From NCBI GenBank assembly GCA_030949385.1, contig JAUZSP010000004.1:1-64000 (forward strand): DNA of 64,000 bases. Reading direction: 5' to 3'. Of the stretch, positions 28,873-38,442 are shown piece by piece; within the stretch, counting starts at the first letter, position 1; every line of letters starts with the position of its first letter. Below the pieces are notes generated by a model. The model saw nothing but the letters and a program-made list of their open reading frames with translations. It made no database searches and was not told where the DNA came from. A program made the position numbers and the translations under genes. The DNA comes from Gammaproteobacteria bacterium (GTDB taxonomy: Bacteria > Pseudomonadota > Gammaproteobacteria > JAUZRS01).

Positions 28873-29910
28873 ATGCAGTTTAAAACATCCGCCTCCCCAC
28901 ACAACAACGACGTCAACAACGTTGCTCGCGTTATGCGCCATGTGATCTACGCCCTGATTCCCGGCACATTGGCGTATGCGTGGTTTTTTGGCCCTGGTGT
29001 GCTCATCAATCTGGCGCTGGCCATTGCTCTGGCTCTGGGCGCTGAAGCGCTGGTACTCAAACTGCGTAAACAAGCCATCAAACCGGTACTCAGCGACGGC
29101 AGCGCCCTTGTCACCGCTTGGTTGCTGGTCTTAGCACTGCCGCCCCTCACCCCGTGGTGGATGATCGCCATCGGCATCGGTTTTGCCATCATCGTTGCCA
29201 AACAGCTTTACGGCGGCCTCGGCTACAACCCTTTCAACCCCGCCATGGTGGGTTACGTGGTGCTGATCATCTCTTTTCCTCGTGAGATGACCCTCTGGCC
29301 CGCCCCGCAGGAATTAGCCCAACAGAGTTTTGGTCTCTGGCAAAGCGCACAGATCATCTTCAGCGGCTCCTTACCCAATGCCCTCAGTTGGGACGCCATC
29401 ACCATGGCCACTCCGCTGGACATCACCCGCACTCAACTGGGGCAGAACATGATGCTCTCAGAGATCCAAGACAGCCCGCTGTTTGGCACTTTTGGTGGCG
29501 TAGGCTGGGAATGGATCGGCAACTGGTTTTTTCTCGGCGGCCTCTACCTTCTCAAAGTTAAAATAATCGATTGGCGCATCCCTTTCAGCCTCATTGCCAC
29601 GTTGTTGATTGCCACCACCCTGACCTACGCCTCAGCTCCCGATGCTCAGGCCGGCCCCATGTTTCACCTCTTTAGCGGTGGTGTGATACTGGCGGCCTTT
29701 TTTATTGCCACCGACCCCGTCAGTGCTCCGGCCAGTAATCGAGGACGCCTCATCTACGGCTGTGGCATTGCCCTGTTTATTGTCATTATCCGTCAGTGGG
29801 GCGGTTATCCTGATGGCATCGCCTTTGCGGTTCTGTTAATGAACATGGTGGTGCCTACCCTTGACCACTACATTAAACCGGCTGTCTTTGGCCAGGGCAG
29901 CAAGGAGTAA
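28873..29910 (+). CDS. rnfD: Electron transport complex subunit RnfD
   Basis: Membrane flavoprotein subunit (345 residues, about nine helices). The covalent-FMN threonine is expected in the segment DAITMATPLD (around residue 176-185), matching the family SxATPLD-type site. Other typical segments are GGLGYNPFNPAMVGYV and the late FIATDPVSAP. It lies between rnfC and rnfG with spacings of only a few bases. Confidence 0.97.
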   Translation: MQFKTSASPHNNDVNNVARVMRHVIYALIPGTLAYAWFFGPGVLINLALAIALALGAEALVLKLRKQAIKPVLSDGSALVTAWLLVLALPPLTPWWMIAIGIGFAIIVAKQLYGGLGYNPFNPAMVGYVVLIISFPREMTLWPAPQELAQQSFGLWQSAQIIFSGSLPNALSWDAITMATPLDITRTQLGQNMMLSEIQDSPLFGTFGGVGWEWIGNWFFLGGLYLLKVKIIDWRIPFSLIATLLIATTLTYASAPDAQAGPMFHLFSGGVILAAFFIATDPVSAPASNRGRLIYGCGIALFIVIIRQWGGYPDGIAFAVLLMNMVVPTLDHYIKPAVFGQGSKE

Positions 29911-29912
29911 AT

Positions 29913-30560
29913 ATGAAACGTGCTCTGCGTCAGATCTCTTGGACATCGTTGGTTTTGGCCAGCTTTGGGTTTATCGGTACTTTGTTGATCGCCGGTACCG
30001 AAGCCATCACCCATGAGCGGATTGCCGAAAACCACCGCCAATTGTTACTTAAAAGCCTGCATACCTTGGTACCCGCTGAAAAAATGGACAACGACCCCTA
30101 TCGGGATCAAATTCTGATTCACAGCGCTGCCCTGAGCAAGCAGGCCATTCCTGTTTATCGAGTACGCAAAGCGGGCAAACCCGTCGCCGTGATTCTCACC
30201 ACCACCGCCCCTGATGGTTACAGCGGCAGCATCACACTGCTGGTGGGAATCTATCTGGACGGTACTTTGGCTGGAGTGCGAGTCAGCTCCCATCGCGAGA
30301 CCCCCGGCCTTGGCGATGGCATTGAATCCCAACGTAGCGACTGGATTCTCGGTTTTAACGGCAAATCGCTGCAAAATACCAGCAGCAAAGAGTGGGCGGT
30401 AAAACGCGACAAAGGCCAATTTGATCAATTTACTGGCGCAACCATCACCCCAAGAGCGGTGGTAAAAGCGGTTTATAAAACCCTACTCTATTTTCAAACA
30501 CATCAAGAGATGCTGTTTAACACCCCCACACACACCGCCGCAGGTAACGATCATGAATGA
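29913..30560 (+). CDS. rnfG: Electron transport complex subunit RnfG
   Basis: Membrane-anchored periplasmic flavoprotein subunit (215 residues). It has one N-terminal helix (about 12-32) and an FMN-binding domain whose covalent attachment threonine lies in [12 protein letters not shown] (near 172-183). The motif HRETPGLGD is also typical. It overlaps rnfE by eight bases. Confidence 0.97.
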   Translation: MKRALRQISWTSLVLASFGFIGTLLIAGTEAITHERIAENHRQLLLKSLHTLVPAEKMDNDPYRDQILIHSAALSKQAIPVYRVRKAGKPVAVILTTTAPDGYSGSITLLVGIYLDGTLAGVRVSSHRETPGLGDGIESQRSDWILGFNGKSLQNTSSKEWAVKRDKGQFDQFTGATITPRAVVKAVYKTLLYFQTHQEMLFNTPTHTAAGNDHE

Positions 30561-31257
30561 CAACGCCAAAATTTTCCGCGAAGGTCTGTGGAACAACAAC
30601 GCCGGATTGGTTCAACTGCTGGGGCTTTGCCCACTGTTGGCCGTCACCTCCACGGTGATTAACGGCCTCGGTTTAGGTCTGGCAACAATGGCCACCCTGA
30701 TCCTCTCCAACAGCGTCGTCTCCATGATTCGCCATGTGGTACGCCCTGAAATCCGCATTCCCGTTTTTGTTTTGGTCATCGCCGCCATCGTCACCAGCAT
30801 CGAGCTGGCCATGAGCGCTTGGATGCACGGCCTTTACACCATTCTAGGTATTTTTATTCCCCTAATTGTCACCAACTGCGCCATTATTGGTCGTGCCGAA
30901 GCCTTTGCCTCAAAAAACAACGTCAAACAAGCGGCTCTGGATGGCTTTGCCATGGGGCTAGGCTTTACCCTGTTGTTGGTGGTTTTGGGTGGAATGCGTG
31001 AGTTGATTGGCATGGGTACGCTCTTTTCACAGGCGCACTTGATGTTTGGTGAAGCGGCTCGCGGCATGACTTTGCACATCATGGGTGAAGATTATCGCGG
31101 TTTTCTGCTCGCCATTTTGCCACCAGGTGCCTTTTTTGGCATGGGCATTTTGATTGTGGTCAAAAACCTCATTGATCAACGCCGCAAAAACAAGCTCTCC
31201 AGTCTGGCAACAATCAATGTCATCGTTGAACCCATCCAGCCACCTGCCACCTCCTAA
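30553..31257 (+). CDS. rnfE: Electron transport complex subunit RnfE
   Basis: Membrane subunit (234 residues, about six helices) homologous to RnfA, with which it forms the core. The opening [20 protein letters not shown] and the central [20 protein letters not shown], containing the conserved cysteine, are diagnostic. The stop overlaps the start of nth as TAATG, a linkage also seen in E. coli (rsxE-nth). Confidence 0.97.
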   Translation: MNDNAKIFREGLWNNNAGLVQLLGLCPLLAVTSTVINGLGLGLATMATLILSNSVVSMIRHVVRPEIRIPVFVLVIAAIVTSIELAMSAWMHGLYTILGIFIPLIVTNCAIIGRAEAFASKNNVKQAALDGFAMGLGFTLLLVVLGGMRELIGMGTLFSQAHLMFGEAARGMTLHIMGEDYRGFLLAILPPGAFFGMGILIVVKNLIDQRRKNKLSSLATINVIVEPIQPPATS

Positions 31258-31892
31258 TGAACAGCACAAAACGCGCTGAAATTTTCAGCCGCTTACGGGC
31301 AGCCAATCCACACCCGAAAACCGAACTCAACTACCAAAGCCCTTTTGAGCTACTGATCGCCGTCATTCTCAGCGCCCAAGCCACGGACATAGGGGTCAAC
31401 AAAGCCACCGCTAAACTCTACCCCATCGCCAACACCCCACAACAGATTCTTGATCTCGGTGAAGAGGGATTAAAGCTGTACATCAAAACCATCGGTCTGT
31501 TCAACGGCAAAGCGCGCAACATCATCAAAACCTGCGCTCTGCTGCTGGAAAATCATCAAGGCGAAGTTCCACAGGGACAAAAAGAGTTGGAAGCGCTGCC
31601 GGGCGTGGGGCGAAAAACAGCCAATGTGGTACGCAACACCGCCTTTGGTGTCGCCACCATCGCTGTGGATACCCACATTTTTCGGGTCTCCAACCGGATA
31701 AAGCTGGCTCCAGGGAAAAACGTCGTCGAAGTGGAAGAAAAATTGATGCGCTGGGTGCCAACGGAGTTCAAACAAGACGCGCATCACTGGCTGATTCTGC
31801 ACGGTCGTTACGTCTGTGTGGCGCGTAAACCGCGCTGCGGAGCGTGCGGCTTAGAAGATCTGTGTGAATTCAAACAAAAAAATCTCGACTAA
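31257..31892 (+). CDS. nth: Endonuclease III
   Basis: Base-excision DNA glycosylase/AP lyase for oxidised pyrimidines. The 211 residues contain the helix-hairpin-helix LPGVGRKTANVV with catalytic K120, the catalytic D138 in AVDTHIFRVSNR, and the 4Fe-4S site spaced C-x6-C-x2-C-x5-C near the C terminus (CVARKPRCGACGLEDLC). Catalytic residue numbering is the same as in E. coli Nth. It is translationally coupled to rnfE. Confidence 0.98.
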   Translation: MNSTKRAEIFSRLRAANPHPKTELNYQSPFELLIAVILSAQATDIGVNKATAKLYPIANTPQQILDLGEEGLKLYIKTIGLFNGKARNIIKTCALLLENHQGEVPQGQKELEALPGVGRKTANVVRNTAFGVATIAVDTHIFRVSNRIKLAPGKNVVEVEEKLMRWVPTEFKQDAHHWLILHGRYVCVARKPRCGACGLEDLCEFKQKNLD

Positions 31893-31921
31893 CGTATTTA
31901 GCCCACAACAAGATTCCTTTT

Positions 31922-32368
31922 ATGTTTTTTAGCAAAGAGCGTCACTCCCTACGCAAAACCTACCTGCACGCGTGGCAAAAAATGCAACAAGGCCAGCCCC
32001 TGCAAGCAATGGAAGAGATCATTGCCAACGTGATCGCCGAACACCCCGAGTACCACAAGCAGTTACAGCAGTTGGAAAAGGAGTATCTGCCCGAGAACGG
32101 CGAAAGCAACCCCTTCTTGCACATGGGATTGCACATTGCGCTGCGCGAGCAATTGAGCACCAACCGACCCGCAGGCATCGCCACCCTGACCCGCCAGTTG
32201 CTGGCCAAACTCAAAGATGGCCATGAAGTGGAACATCAAATGCTGGAATGCCTAGCAGAATCCCTCTGGCACGCGCAACGCTACCAGCAAGCCGCTGACG
32301 AACAGAAATACTTAGCCTGCGTGCGTCAGTTGGTGATCAAAATTTGCCAAGAAGAGCCACAAGCTTAA
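31922..32368 (+). CDS. DUF1841-family protein
   Basis: A 148-residue soluble helical protein matching the DUF1841 family by its start (MFFSKERHSLRKTYLHAW), the central EHPEYHKQLQQLEKEYLPE and the late VEHQMLECLAESLWHAQR. The family occurs in beta- and gammaproteobacteria, often near nth; its function is unknown. The stop overlaps the stop of the convergent yfaZ-like gene by three bases (32365-32367). Confidence 0.8.
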   Translation: MFFSKERHSLRKTYLHAWQKMQQGQPLQAMEEIIANVIAEHPEYHKQLQQLEKEYLPENGESNPFLHMGLHIALREQLSTNRPAGIATLTRQLLAKLKDGHEVEHQMLECLAESLWHAQRYQQAADEQKYLACVRQLVIKICQEEPQA

Positions 32369-32946
32369 AAATTCAGACGGATGCCCACATGCAGGCGATC
32401 ATCCAACGTCACATCTCCGCTCAGCTTAAGGCGCGTGTTTAAATAGCGATAACCCAAATAGGCACGCGCAGAAGGCATAACATTAACCTCCACTCGCGCT
32501 TCGACTTGAATCACCTCTTCCGTGTCCGAAAAACTGGTGATGGGTGGGGCGTAATACGCTTCCAAGGTCAAACCGACGGGAATGTCTGCGGGCACAATGT
32601 AACGTGCAATGCCGCCCAAACCCACCGCTGCCACACTCTCATCGGTACCATCCAAACTGGCAACATAGGCCTTAGCCCCCACACCCAACTGCATTGGCAG
32701 TGATTCGCTGGCCGGATGCCCCACCACCAAGATATTGGCATTGGCCATGTAATTACTGGAATCATCGTAAAACACACCCACGCCGATATCAGCACCACCG
32801 CTGCCCAAGGCACTGGCATCACTCAAAAATTGAAAATTGGCGGTTTTACTGCTCAAGCTAATGTCCAAACTGGAAGCATTAACCACAGCACTGCCCAGCA
32901 GACAGACGCTCAACAAAAGGGGTTTAAACACGGCACTACTCCTCAA
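32365..32946 (-). CDS. YfaZ-family outer-membrane protein
   Basis: A 193-residue predicted outer-membrane beta-barrel. A Sec signal peptide (about 1-24, ending VVNA) is followed by alternating amphipathic strands rich in Gly, Ala, Tyr and Val, and a terminal strand ending LHVGIRLNF with the C-terminal phenylalanine typical of barrel proteins. The sequence pattern (GADIGVGVFYDDS, ARAYLGYRYLNT) fits the YfaZ family, whose role is not known. Confidence 0.75.
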   Translation of the reverse strand: MRSSAVFKPLLLSVCLLGSAVVNASSLDISLSSKTANFQFLSDASALGSGGADIGVGVFYDDSSNYMANANILVVGHPASESLPMQLGVGAKAYVASLDGTDESVAAVGLGGIARYIVPADIPVGLTLEAYYAPPITSFSDTEEVIQVEARVEVNVMPSARAYLGYRYLNTRLKLSGDVTLDDRLHVGIRLNF

Positions 32947-33084
32947 AGGGAAAAATTGCTGGCAAGCTTAGACCCAGCCTAAGGGGGTATGCAAGCCGTA
33001 AACCTTGGATTTTTTGCGACAGACCGCTACTATTCCGCATTCGCTGTGGAAAGCCACAGCCCTTTTTCAGCAAAGAAGAGACCT

Positions 33085-34079
33085 ATGCCAACCGACAGCC
33101 GCCTACAACAACTGCAACAATGGATCAGCGAAGTTAAACCCGAGCAACAAGGCACTCTGCAACCCGCCTCCAGCGACGCCAGTTTTCGGCGCTATTTTCG
33201 CCTACAAACGGGTTCTGGCAGCCTCATTGCGATGGATGCACCACCGGAAAAAGAGCACAGCCAGCCCTTTGTGGAAATCGCCCAACTGCTGGAAAGTGAA
33301 GGCCTACACGTCCCTCACATTGAAGCGCATGATCTCAAACAAGGGTTTATGCTGCTCAGTGACTTAGGTTCAGAACCTTACTTGAACAAACTGGATGAGA
33401 GCAACGTAGATCGTCTCTATGGCGACGCAATGGAAGCACTGCAAGTGTTGCAAATCTGCACCCCACACGAAACACTGCCCGCCTACGATGCTCCCCTGCT
33501 GCATCGAGAGATGCAGCTGTTTGTCGATTGGTTCTTAGAAAAAAGAGTTGGCGCTTGAATTAGATCAAGGCGCTAAAACCCTCATCCAACAAACCTTTGA
33601 ACAACTCAGCGAAAGCGCCCTACAACAACCGCGCTGTTTTGTTCACCGCGATTTTCACTCCCGCAACTTGATGTTCAATAAAAAACACAACCCTGGCATC
33701 ATCGACTTTCAAGATGCGGTCAGTGGCCCCGATCACCTACGATCTGGTTTCACTGTTAAAAGATTGTTACGTCCGCTGGCCACGAGATCAGGTCATTGAT
33801 TGGGTGAAAAATTTCCAAAAACAGTGGTTTCACAGCAGCGGCATTGAACTGCCCCGCGAACAGTATCTGCGCTGGTTTGACCTGATGGGAATGCAGCGCC
33901 ACCTAAAAGCCATTGGCATATTTGCCCGTCTCAAGCAACGCGACGGCAAACCGAGCTACCTTCAGGATATTCCGCGTACCTTTGCTTACATTATCGAGGT
34001 CTGCGAGATCTATCCCGAATTACAGAGTTTTGCCCAATTGATGCACGAGCTGAACGTTGCAGAAAAACTCGCCCAATGA
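33085..34079 (+). CDS. amgK: N-acetylmuramate/N-acetylglucosamine kinase AmgK, interrupted by two frameshifts
   Basis: Sugar kinase with the aminoglycoside-phosphotransferase fold that phosphorylates cell-wall amino sugars at C1 so MurU can make UDP-MurNAc (the recycling route that bypasses de novo synthesis). The start is the ATG at 33085 after GAAGAG. The first part ends prematurely at 33558; the reading then continues in a second frame with the catalytic FVHRDFHSRNLMF and metal-binding IIDFQDAVSGP, and in a third frame from about 33731 (ITYDLVSLLKDCYVRWP) to 34079. One extra A in the A6 run at 33539-33544 and one extra C in the C4 run at 33727-33730 would explain both breaks and restore a protein of about 330 residues. 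Real decay or sequence error cannot be told apart here. Confidence 0.85.
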
Positions 34080-34750
34080 GAGCGATGATTCTGGCCGCCG
34101 GACGAGGGGAGCGAATGCGCCCGCTCACCAACCACACACCAAAACCGCTGCTCAAAGTGGGCGGCAAAACCCTGATCGAATACCATCTACTCGCGCTAAA
34201 ACAGGCCGCTGTCCAACAGGTCGTGATCAATCTGGCACATCTCGGCAGCCAAATCCAAACCGCCCTTGGTGACGGCTCTGCTTACGGTTTAGAGATTCAC
34301 TACAGCGACGAAGGCAGCGCCGCACTGGAGACCGCAGGCGGGATTAAAAAAGCCCTACCACTGCTGGGTGACACACCCTTTTTGGTCATTAATGGCGACA
34401 TCTGGTGCAATGCCCCACTGCACGATTTACAGCTCCCCTCTGGAAAATTAGCCCACCTACTGATGGTCAATAACCCCAAACACAACCCCAAGGGTGATTT
34501 TTATTTGCACGACGGTTTGCTGCACAACGAACAACGGGGCGGTGAAAAACTCACCTTCAGCGGCATCGGTCTCTACCACCCCAGACTATTCCAAAATCTG
34601 CCAGCGGGTGCCGCTCCCTTGGCACCACTGTTACGAGAAGCAATGAAAATAGAACAGGTCAGCGCTGAACACCATCGTGGCGAGTGGCTCGACATCGGCA
34701 CTCCTGCCCGCCTGCATGAGTTAGATCAACGCCTGCAACAACAGCGCTGA
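34076..34750 (+). CDS. murU: N-acetylmuramate alpha-1-phosphate uridylyltransferase MurU
   Basis: A 224-residue nucleotidyltransferase that converts MurNAc-1-phosphate and UTP to UDP-MurNAc in peptidoglycan recycling. The N-terminal nucleotide-binding signature is MILAAGRGERMRPLTNHTPK with the following KPLLKVGGKTLIEY; FLVINGDIWCN supplies the metal-binding aspartate. It overlaps the end of amgK by an ATGA, as expected for an amgK-murU pair. The frame is intact. Confidence 0.9.
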   Translation: MRAMILAAGRGERMRPLTNHTPKPLLKVGGKTLIEYHLLALKQAAVQQVVINLAHLGSQIQTALGDGSAYGLEIHYSDEGSAALETAGGIKKALPLLGDTPFLVINGDIWCNAPLHDLQLPSGKLAHLLMVNNPKHNPKGDFYLHDGLLHNEQRGGEKLTFSGIGLYHPRLFQNLPAGAAPLAPLLREAMKIEQVSAEHHRGEWLDIGTPARLHELDQRLQQQR

Positions 34751-36474
34751 TGCCTGCTTCCAAACCCAAATCCCTGCTGCTGTACGATCTGGCCATCTTC
34801 TCCATTATGATGGTGCTGGCGGGATGCGGCCTGATCTACGAATACCTACTTTCCCACTACGCAGGGCGCGTACTGGGCAGCGTTGAAAGCGCCATCTACG
34901 CCATCATCGGCATTATGATCGTCTCTATGGGTCTCGGTGCGTTTGCGGCGCGTTTGGTAAAAAACCCCTTCAGCGGTTTTGCTTGGCTGGAGCTGATCGT
35001 AGCCCTGCTCGGCTCTTCAGCGGTGCTGATCATCGCCCTGCTGTTTGCCTTTAGCACCCGCCTGCCACAAATTTTATCTGAGACTTTTGCTCTGCCACCG
35101 GATCTGCTCCTAGATGGAGGGCTGATGCAGTTCAGCGAACAGGTCGCCGCCATCAGCCCCTATTTGATGGCCGCTCTGTTGGGCTTTTTGATCGGCATGG
35201 AAATTCCACTGATGGCGCGGGTGCGCCAAGCCCTCTACAGCCAACACCTGACCCACAACACCGGCTCCATCTACGGTATGGATTACCTTGGTGCGGGCAT
35301 CGGTGCTGCGCTCTGGGTCGGTTTGATGCTAACGATGGAGATCTCCTACGCTGCGGCTCTGACCGCCAGTGCCAACTTGATCATGGGTCTGCTGTTTCTG
35401 TTTATCTTCCGCCAACACATCGCCTCACGCCTGCCCCTGCTGCTGGCACACGGCTTAACCGCCCTGCTGGTGTTGAGCATCGCTCTGTTTGGCGATCAAT
35501 GGAACGCTCAAATGGAGGAGATGCTCTATCGGGACAAAGTGGTCTATCGCCTCAACACCCATCATCAACGCCTCACCATTACCGAACGCCACATCGGTGC
35601 CAATCAACCTGCGGTACTGACCTTCTACATCAACGGTCGTACCCAGTTTGCCAGCAACGACGAGCACCTCTACCACGCCCTGCTCACCGCACCGGCACTG
35701 GCGGCATCAGCACGTCAGGAGCGCATCCTGATCATCGGTGGCGGCGACGGTTTGGCGCTGCGAGACGTGCTGCGCTGGCAGCCTCAACACGTAACGCTGC
35801 TGGATCTCGACCCCACTCTGGTGCGGCTCTTCTCCGCACCTTTGATCATTCAAGGCAAACAGGTCAATCAACGCCTACTGGCAATGAACCACAACGCCTT
35901 TGCCGATCCACGCGTGACTGTACAGTTCGGTGATGCCTTTTTAAACGTCGATGATCTGATCCAGCAGCAGCGCACGTTTGACAGCATCATTGTGGATCTG
36001 CCCGACCCCAGCCACCCCGATCTGAACAAACTCTACTCCAGCCGCTTTTATCACAAACTCAACTTGCTGCTGGCGGGAGACGGTGCAATGGTGGTGCAAT
36101 CCACCTCACCCTACCACGCACGCAAGACTTTTTTGAGCATTGGCAAGACCATTAAACACGCCGGTTTCAAACACGTTCAAGCCTATCACCACAACATTCC
36201 CTCCTTTGGTGAGTGGGGTTGGCACATTGCCAGCAAAGAGGGCAGCTCCGCCAAGCGCCGCTTGCAACAACTCAAACAACTGCCTATTGATGACGGCTGG
36301 AGCAGCCGGGCAGCACTGCTGGCCACCTTTGAGTTTGGGCGTTATTTCTTCGATGACTTAGAGCAGATCAAAATTAATCGTCTTGGCTCAATGCAAGCCT
36401 ATCAATACCATCAACAGGACTGGCAGCAAGAACAGGGCGTTTATCACCTCAATAAAGGGCGCTCATATCCTTAA
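34750..36474 (+). CDS. Membrane-anchored polyamine aminopropyltransferase (spermidine synthase-like)
   Basis: A 574-residue protein with two parts: about seven transmembrane helices in residues 1-245, then a spermidine-synthase-like methyltransferase-fold domain. The latter shows ILIIGGGDGLALRDVLRW (binding loop for decarboxylated SAM), VTLLDLDPTLV, and DSIIVDLPDPSHPDLNKLYS with the catalytic-loop aspartates. Membrane-fused versions are common in proteobacteria, but the substrate is not well established, so a true spermidine-forming role is inferred. It overlaps the murU stop by one base. Confidence 0.85.
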   Translation: MPASKPKSLLLYDLAIFSIMMVLAGCGLIYEYLLSHYAGRVLGSVESAIYAIIGIMIVSMGLGAFAARLVKNPFSGFAWLELIVALLGSSAVLIIALLFAFSTRLPQILSETFALPPDLLLDGGLMQFSEQVAAISPYLMAALLGFLIGMEIPLMARVRQALYSQHLTHNTGSIYGMDYLGAGIGAALWVGLMLTMEISYAAALTASANLIMGLLFLFIFRQHIASRLPLLLAHGLTALLVLSIALFGDQWNAQMEEMLYRDKVVYRLNTHHQRLTITERHIGANQPAVLTFYINGRTQFASNDEHLYHALLTAPALAASARQERILIIGGGDGLALRDVLRWQPQHVTLLDLDPTLVRLFSAPLIIQGKQVNQRLLAMNHNAFADPRVTVQFGDAFLNVDDLIQQQRTFDSIIVDLPDPSHPDLNKLYSSRFYHKLNLLLAGDGAMVVQSTSPYHARKTFLSIGKTIKHAGFKHVQAYHHNIPSFGEWGWHIASKEGSSAKRRLQQLKQLPIDDGWSSRAALLATFEFGRYFFDDLEQIKINRLGSMQAYQYHQQDWQQEQGVYHLNKGRSYP

Positions 36475-36528
36475 AAATTCTTAAAAATAGGCTCAAAAAC
36501 TGGACTTTCAACCAGATTTTTCGATATA

Positions 36529-36557
36529 TTGACAAAGGATTTAGCGCCTTTTATCCA
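36529..36557 (+). promoter_or_regulatory. Candidate sigma70-type promoter upstream of the beta-barrel gene
   Basis: A perfect TTGACA -35 (36529-36534) is followed after 17 bases by TATCCA (36552-36557), a weak -10. It lies about 43 bases before the ATG at 36600. The rest of the gap holds only A+T-rich sequence with no other clear signal. Confidence 0.35.
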
Positions 36558-36599
36558 CGTAAGTCCCGCCCCTGTCGCAACAATTATTGGAATTTTTAG

Positions 36600-37185
36600 A
36601 TGAAAAAAACAGACTGCTCTCGCCCTCGGCCTACTTTTAGCCTCTACAGCTGCCTCAGCTGATGCTCCCTTTTTCACTGCATCTTTTGAGGTCGGTGGAG
36701 ATACCCTAGCCGAACTGACTGATGGCACCGAACTCACCGCTGGCGGCGATTTTTATCTTGCACTGGGTTACGAAGTATCCATTCCTAACTCAGAGAGCCT
36801 CTCCGTTCTAAGCAGTATCGGTTGGAAATACGGCAGTTTGGTCGCCTCTGACGGCGATGCCGACCTCACCCGTTTTCCGCTGGAACTCATTATTCAGAGC
36901 AGCGTCAGCGATAAAGTCAAACTGGGCGCCGGTCTCAGCTACCACCTCTCACCAAATTACAATGAAACCAGCCCAGGCATTGCTGCTCTAACCGTTGACT
37001 TCGATAACGCCCTTGGTTTTGTGCTGCAAGGCGGTTACAGCTTATCCAAACAAGCCTCCATCGGTGCTCGTTTTACTGCCATTGACTACACAATCAACAC
37101 CGTTTCCATCAATGGCAGTAACTTCAATATCAACGACAGCATTGATGCGAGCAGCTTTGGCCTGTTTTACCATCAGAGCTTCTAG
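36600..37185 (+). CDS. Small outer-membrane beta-barrel-like protein, frameshifted in an A7 tract
   Basis: An exported protein of about 194 residues if one A is removed from the run of seven at 36603-36609. That gives ATG-AAA-AAA-CAG and a signal peptide MKKQTALALGLLLASTAASA, followed by a mature chain of alternating strands (TASFEVGGDTL, FYLALGYEV, GFVLQGGYSLSKQASIGARF) and a C-terminal aromatic end FYHQSF. As given, the ATG frame stops after about 20 codons; without the first part only residues from a GTG or ATG near 36838 would be made. The family is not recognised beyond a porin-like barrel. Slippage at the A7 run (phase variation or transcriptional) is possible, as is sequence error. Confidence 0.7.
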
Positions 37186-37311
37186 CGCCTCGCTCCCTCG
37201 CCAAGGCTTTTTTCTGAATATCGGCACTTTATTCTTGAAATGCAGGTCATACCCCCCATATCGTTTACAGTACCTGCTTTTTTTCAGGGTCTTTTCAATC
37301 AGGAGTTATTA

Positions 37312-37731
37312 ATGAGCAACGATGCACTGGCTAATTTCGCCGCAGAATTGGACGGTCATTTGACCGAAGAAGGGATGAAACTCTCCGCGAACATGAGGGA
37401 TCACGACGGAGCGCATGTGATCCAAGTGGAGATTGAAGATCGGGAAGAATTCCCCATTTTTATCAGCCTCGACAGCGAACAACTGCTCTGCACCTGCTAC
37501 CTCTGGCACGACAATGAGGTCAACAACGAGCGGCGTTGCGACATGCTCGATGCCATGACCACCCTCAACCTGCCCATGCCCCTCTCCTCCTTTGGCAAAG
37601 TGGGTGATCAATATTTAATCTTTGGTGCCATGAGCGCCAAACCAACGCTGGACGATCTGATTCATGAAATCTGCGTGCTGAGCGACAACAGCCTAAACGC
37701 CATCGAAACCTTGCAAGATTACCTGAACTAG
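37312..37731 (+). CDS. yjfI: YjfI family protein (DUF2170)
   Basis: A 139-residue soluble protein matching DUF2170, starting at the ATG at 37312 after a strong AGGAG. Characteristic segments are GMKLSANMRDHDGAHVIQVE, FPIFISLDSEQLLCTCYLW and FGKVGDQYLIFGAMS. It is the first gene of a yjfI-yjfJ-yjfK trio (9 bases to yjfJ), the same order as in E. coli, where the cluster encodes a PspA-like protein and partners of unknown function. Confidence 0.88.
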   Translation: MSNDALANFAAELDGHLTEEGMKLSANMRDHDGAHVIQVEIEDREEFPIFISLDSEQLLCTCYLWHDNEVNNERRCDMLDAMTTLNLPMPLSSFGKVGDQYLIFGAMSAKPTLDDLIHEICVLSDNSLNAIETLQDYLN

Positions 37732-37740
37732 GAGTTCACC

Positions 37741-38439
37741 ATGAGCATTTGGAACAAGCTGATTACCGCTGTACGCGGCGGTGCAACGGAAGTGGGTGAA
37801 GCGATTGTGGACACCCAAGCCCTGCGTATTTTGGATCAAGAGATGCGTGATGCACGCAAACATCTGGATCAAGCCAAACAGAGTCTGACCGGCGTGATGG
37901 CAGAAAAAATGGGCGTGGATCGCAAGGTCAAACAGCTCGCCGCCTCGGTGACCGAACACGAAGGGTACGCCATCAAAGCGATGGAGAGCGGCAACGATGC
38001 CTTGGCGCTGGAAGTGGCCGAAAAAATCGCTGAAATCAGTGAAGAGCTGGATGCTCAACAAAAATTGCTCGACGGTTACAACAGCAACGTCAGCCAACTG
38101 AAAAAAACCATCGCCGAAACCGAGCGCAACGTGCGCGCGATGGAACGAGAAGTCTCCATCGTCAAAACCACCGAAGCGGTCAACAAAGCCAACTCAGCAG
38201 CAGCGGCCAAATTCTCCGGCAGCAACTCCTCCATGCGTTCGGCCACCGATTCACTGGAACGCATCAAAGCCAAACAGCAAAAACGCCAAGACCAAATGCA
38301 GGCGGCGATGGAGCTGCAAAACGAAGGCAGCGGTGCCGATTTGAGCGCCAAACTGAAAGAAGCGGGCATTGTCAGTGGCGCAGCTTCCGGCAACTCCATT
38401 TTGGAACGCCTAAAAGCCAAGCAACAAGCCGGTGGCTAA
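37741..38439 (+). CDS. yjfJ: PspA/IM30-family protein YjfJ
   Basis: A 232-residue, almost entirely helical coiled-coil protein of the PspA/IM30 (ESCRT-III-like) superfamily, which assembles on stressed inner membranes. The start MSIWNKLITAVRGGATEVGEAI gives the amphipathic membrane-binding helix; long heptads follow through about 190, and the C-terminal end (SILERLKAKQQ) is family-specific. It sits between yjfI and yjfK. Role in envelope stress is inferred from the family. Confidence 0.9.
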   Translation: MSIWNKLITAVRGGATEVGEAIVDTQALRILDQEMRDARKHLDQAKQSLTGVMAEKMGVDRKVKQLAASVTEHEGYAIKAMESGNDALALEVAEKIAEISEELDAQQKLLDGYNSNVSQLKKTIAETERNVRAMEREVSIVKTTEAVNKANSAAAAKFSGSNSSMRSATDSLERIKAKQQKRQDQMQAAMELQNEGSGADLSAKLKEAGIVSGAASGNSILERLKAKQQAGG

Positions 38440-38442
38440 TCC

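Noticed and set aside
33714-34079. Separate small gene starting at 33714
   Set aside because: Its sequence is the C-terminal part of AmgK and continues the upstream frames; it is a fragment of one gene.
36471-36737. 88-codon frame on the minus strand over the barrel gene start
   Set aside because: Antisense to a convincing signal peptide and barrel sequence, with Ala/Lys-rich nonsense composition.
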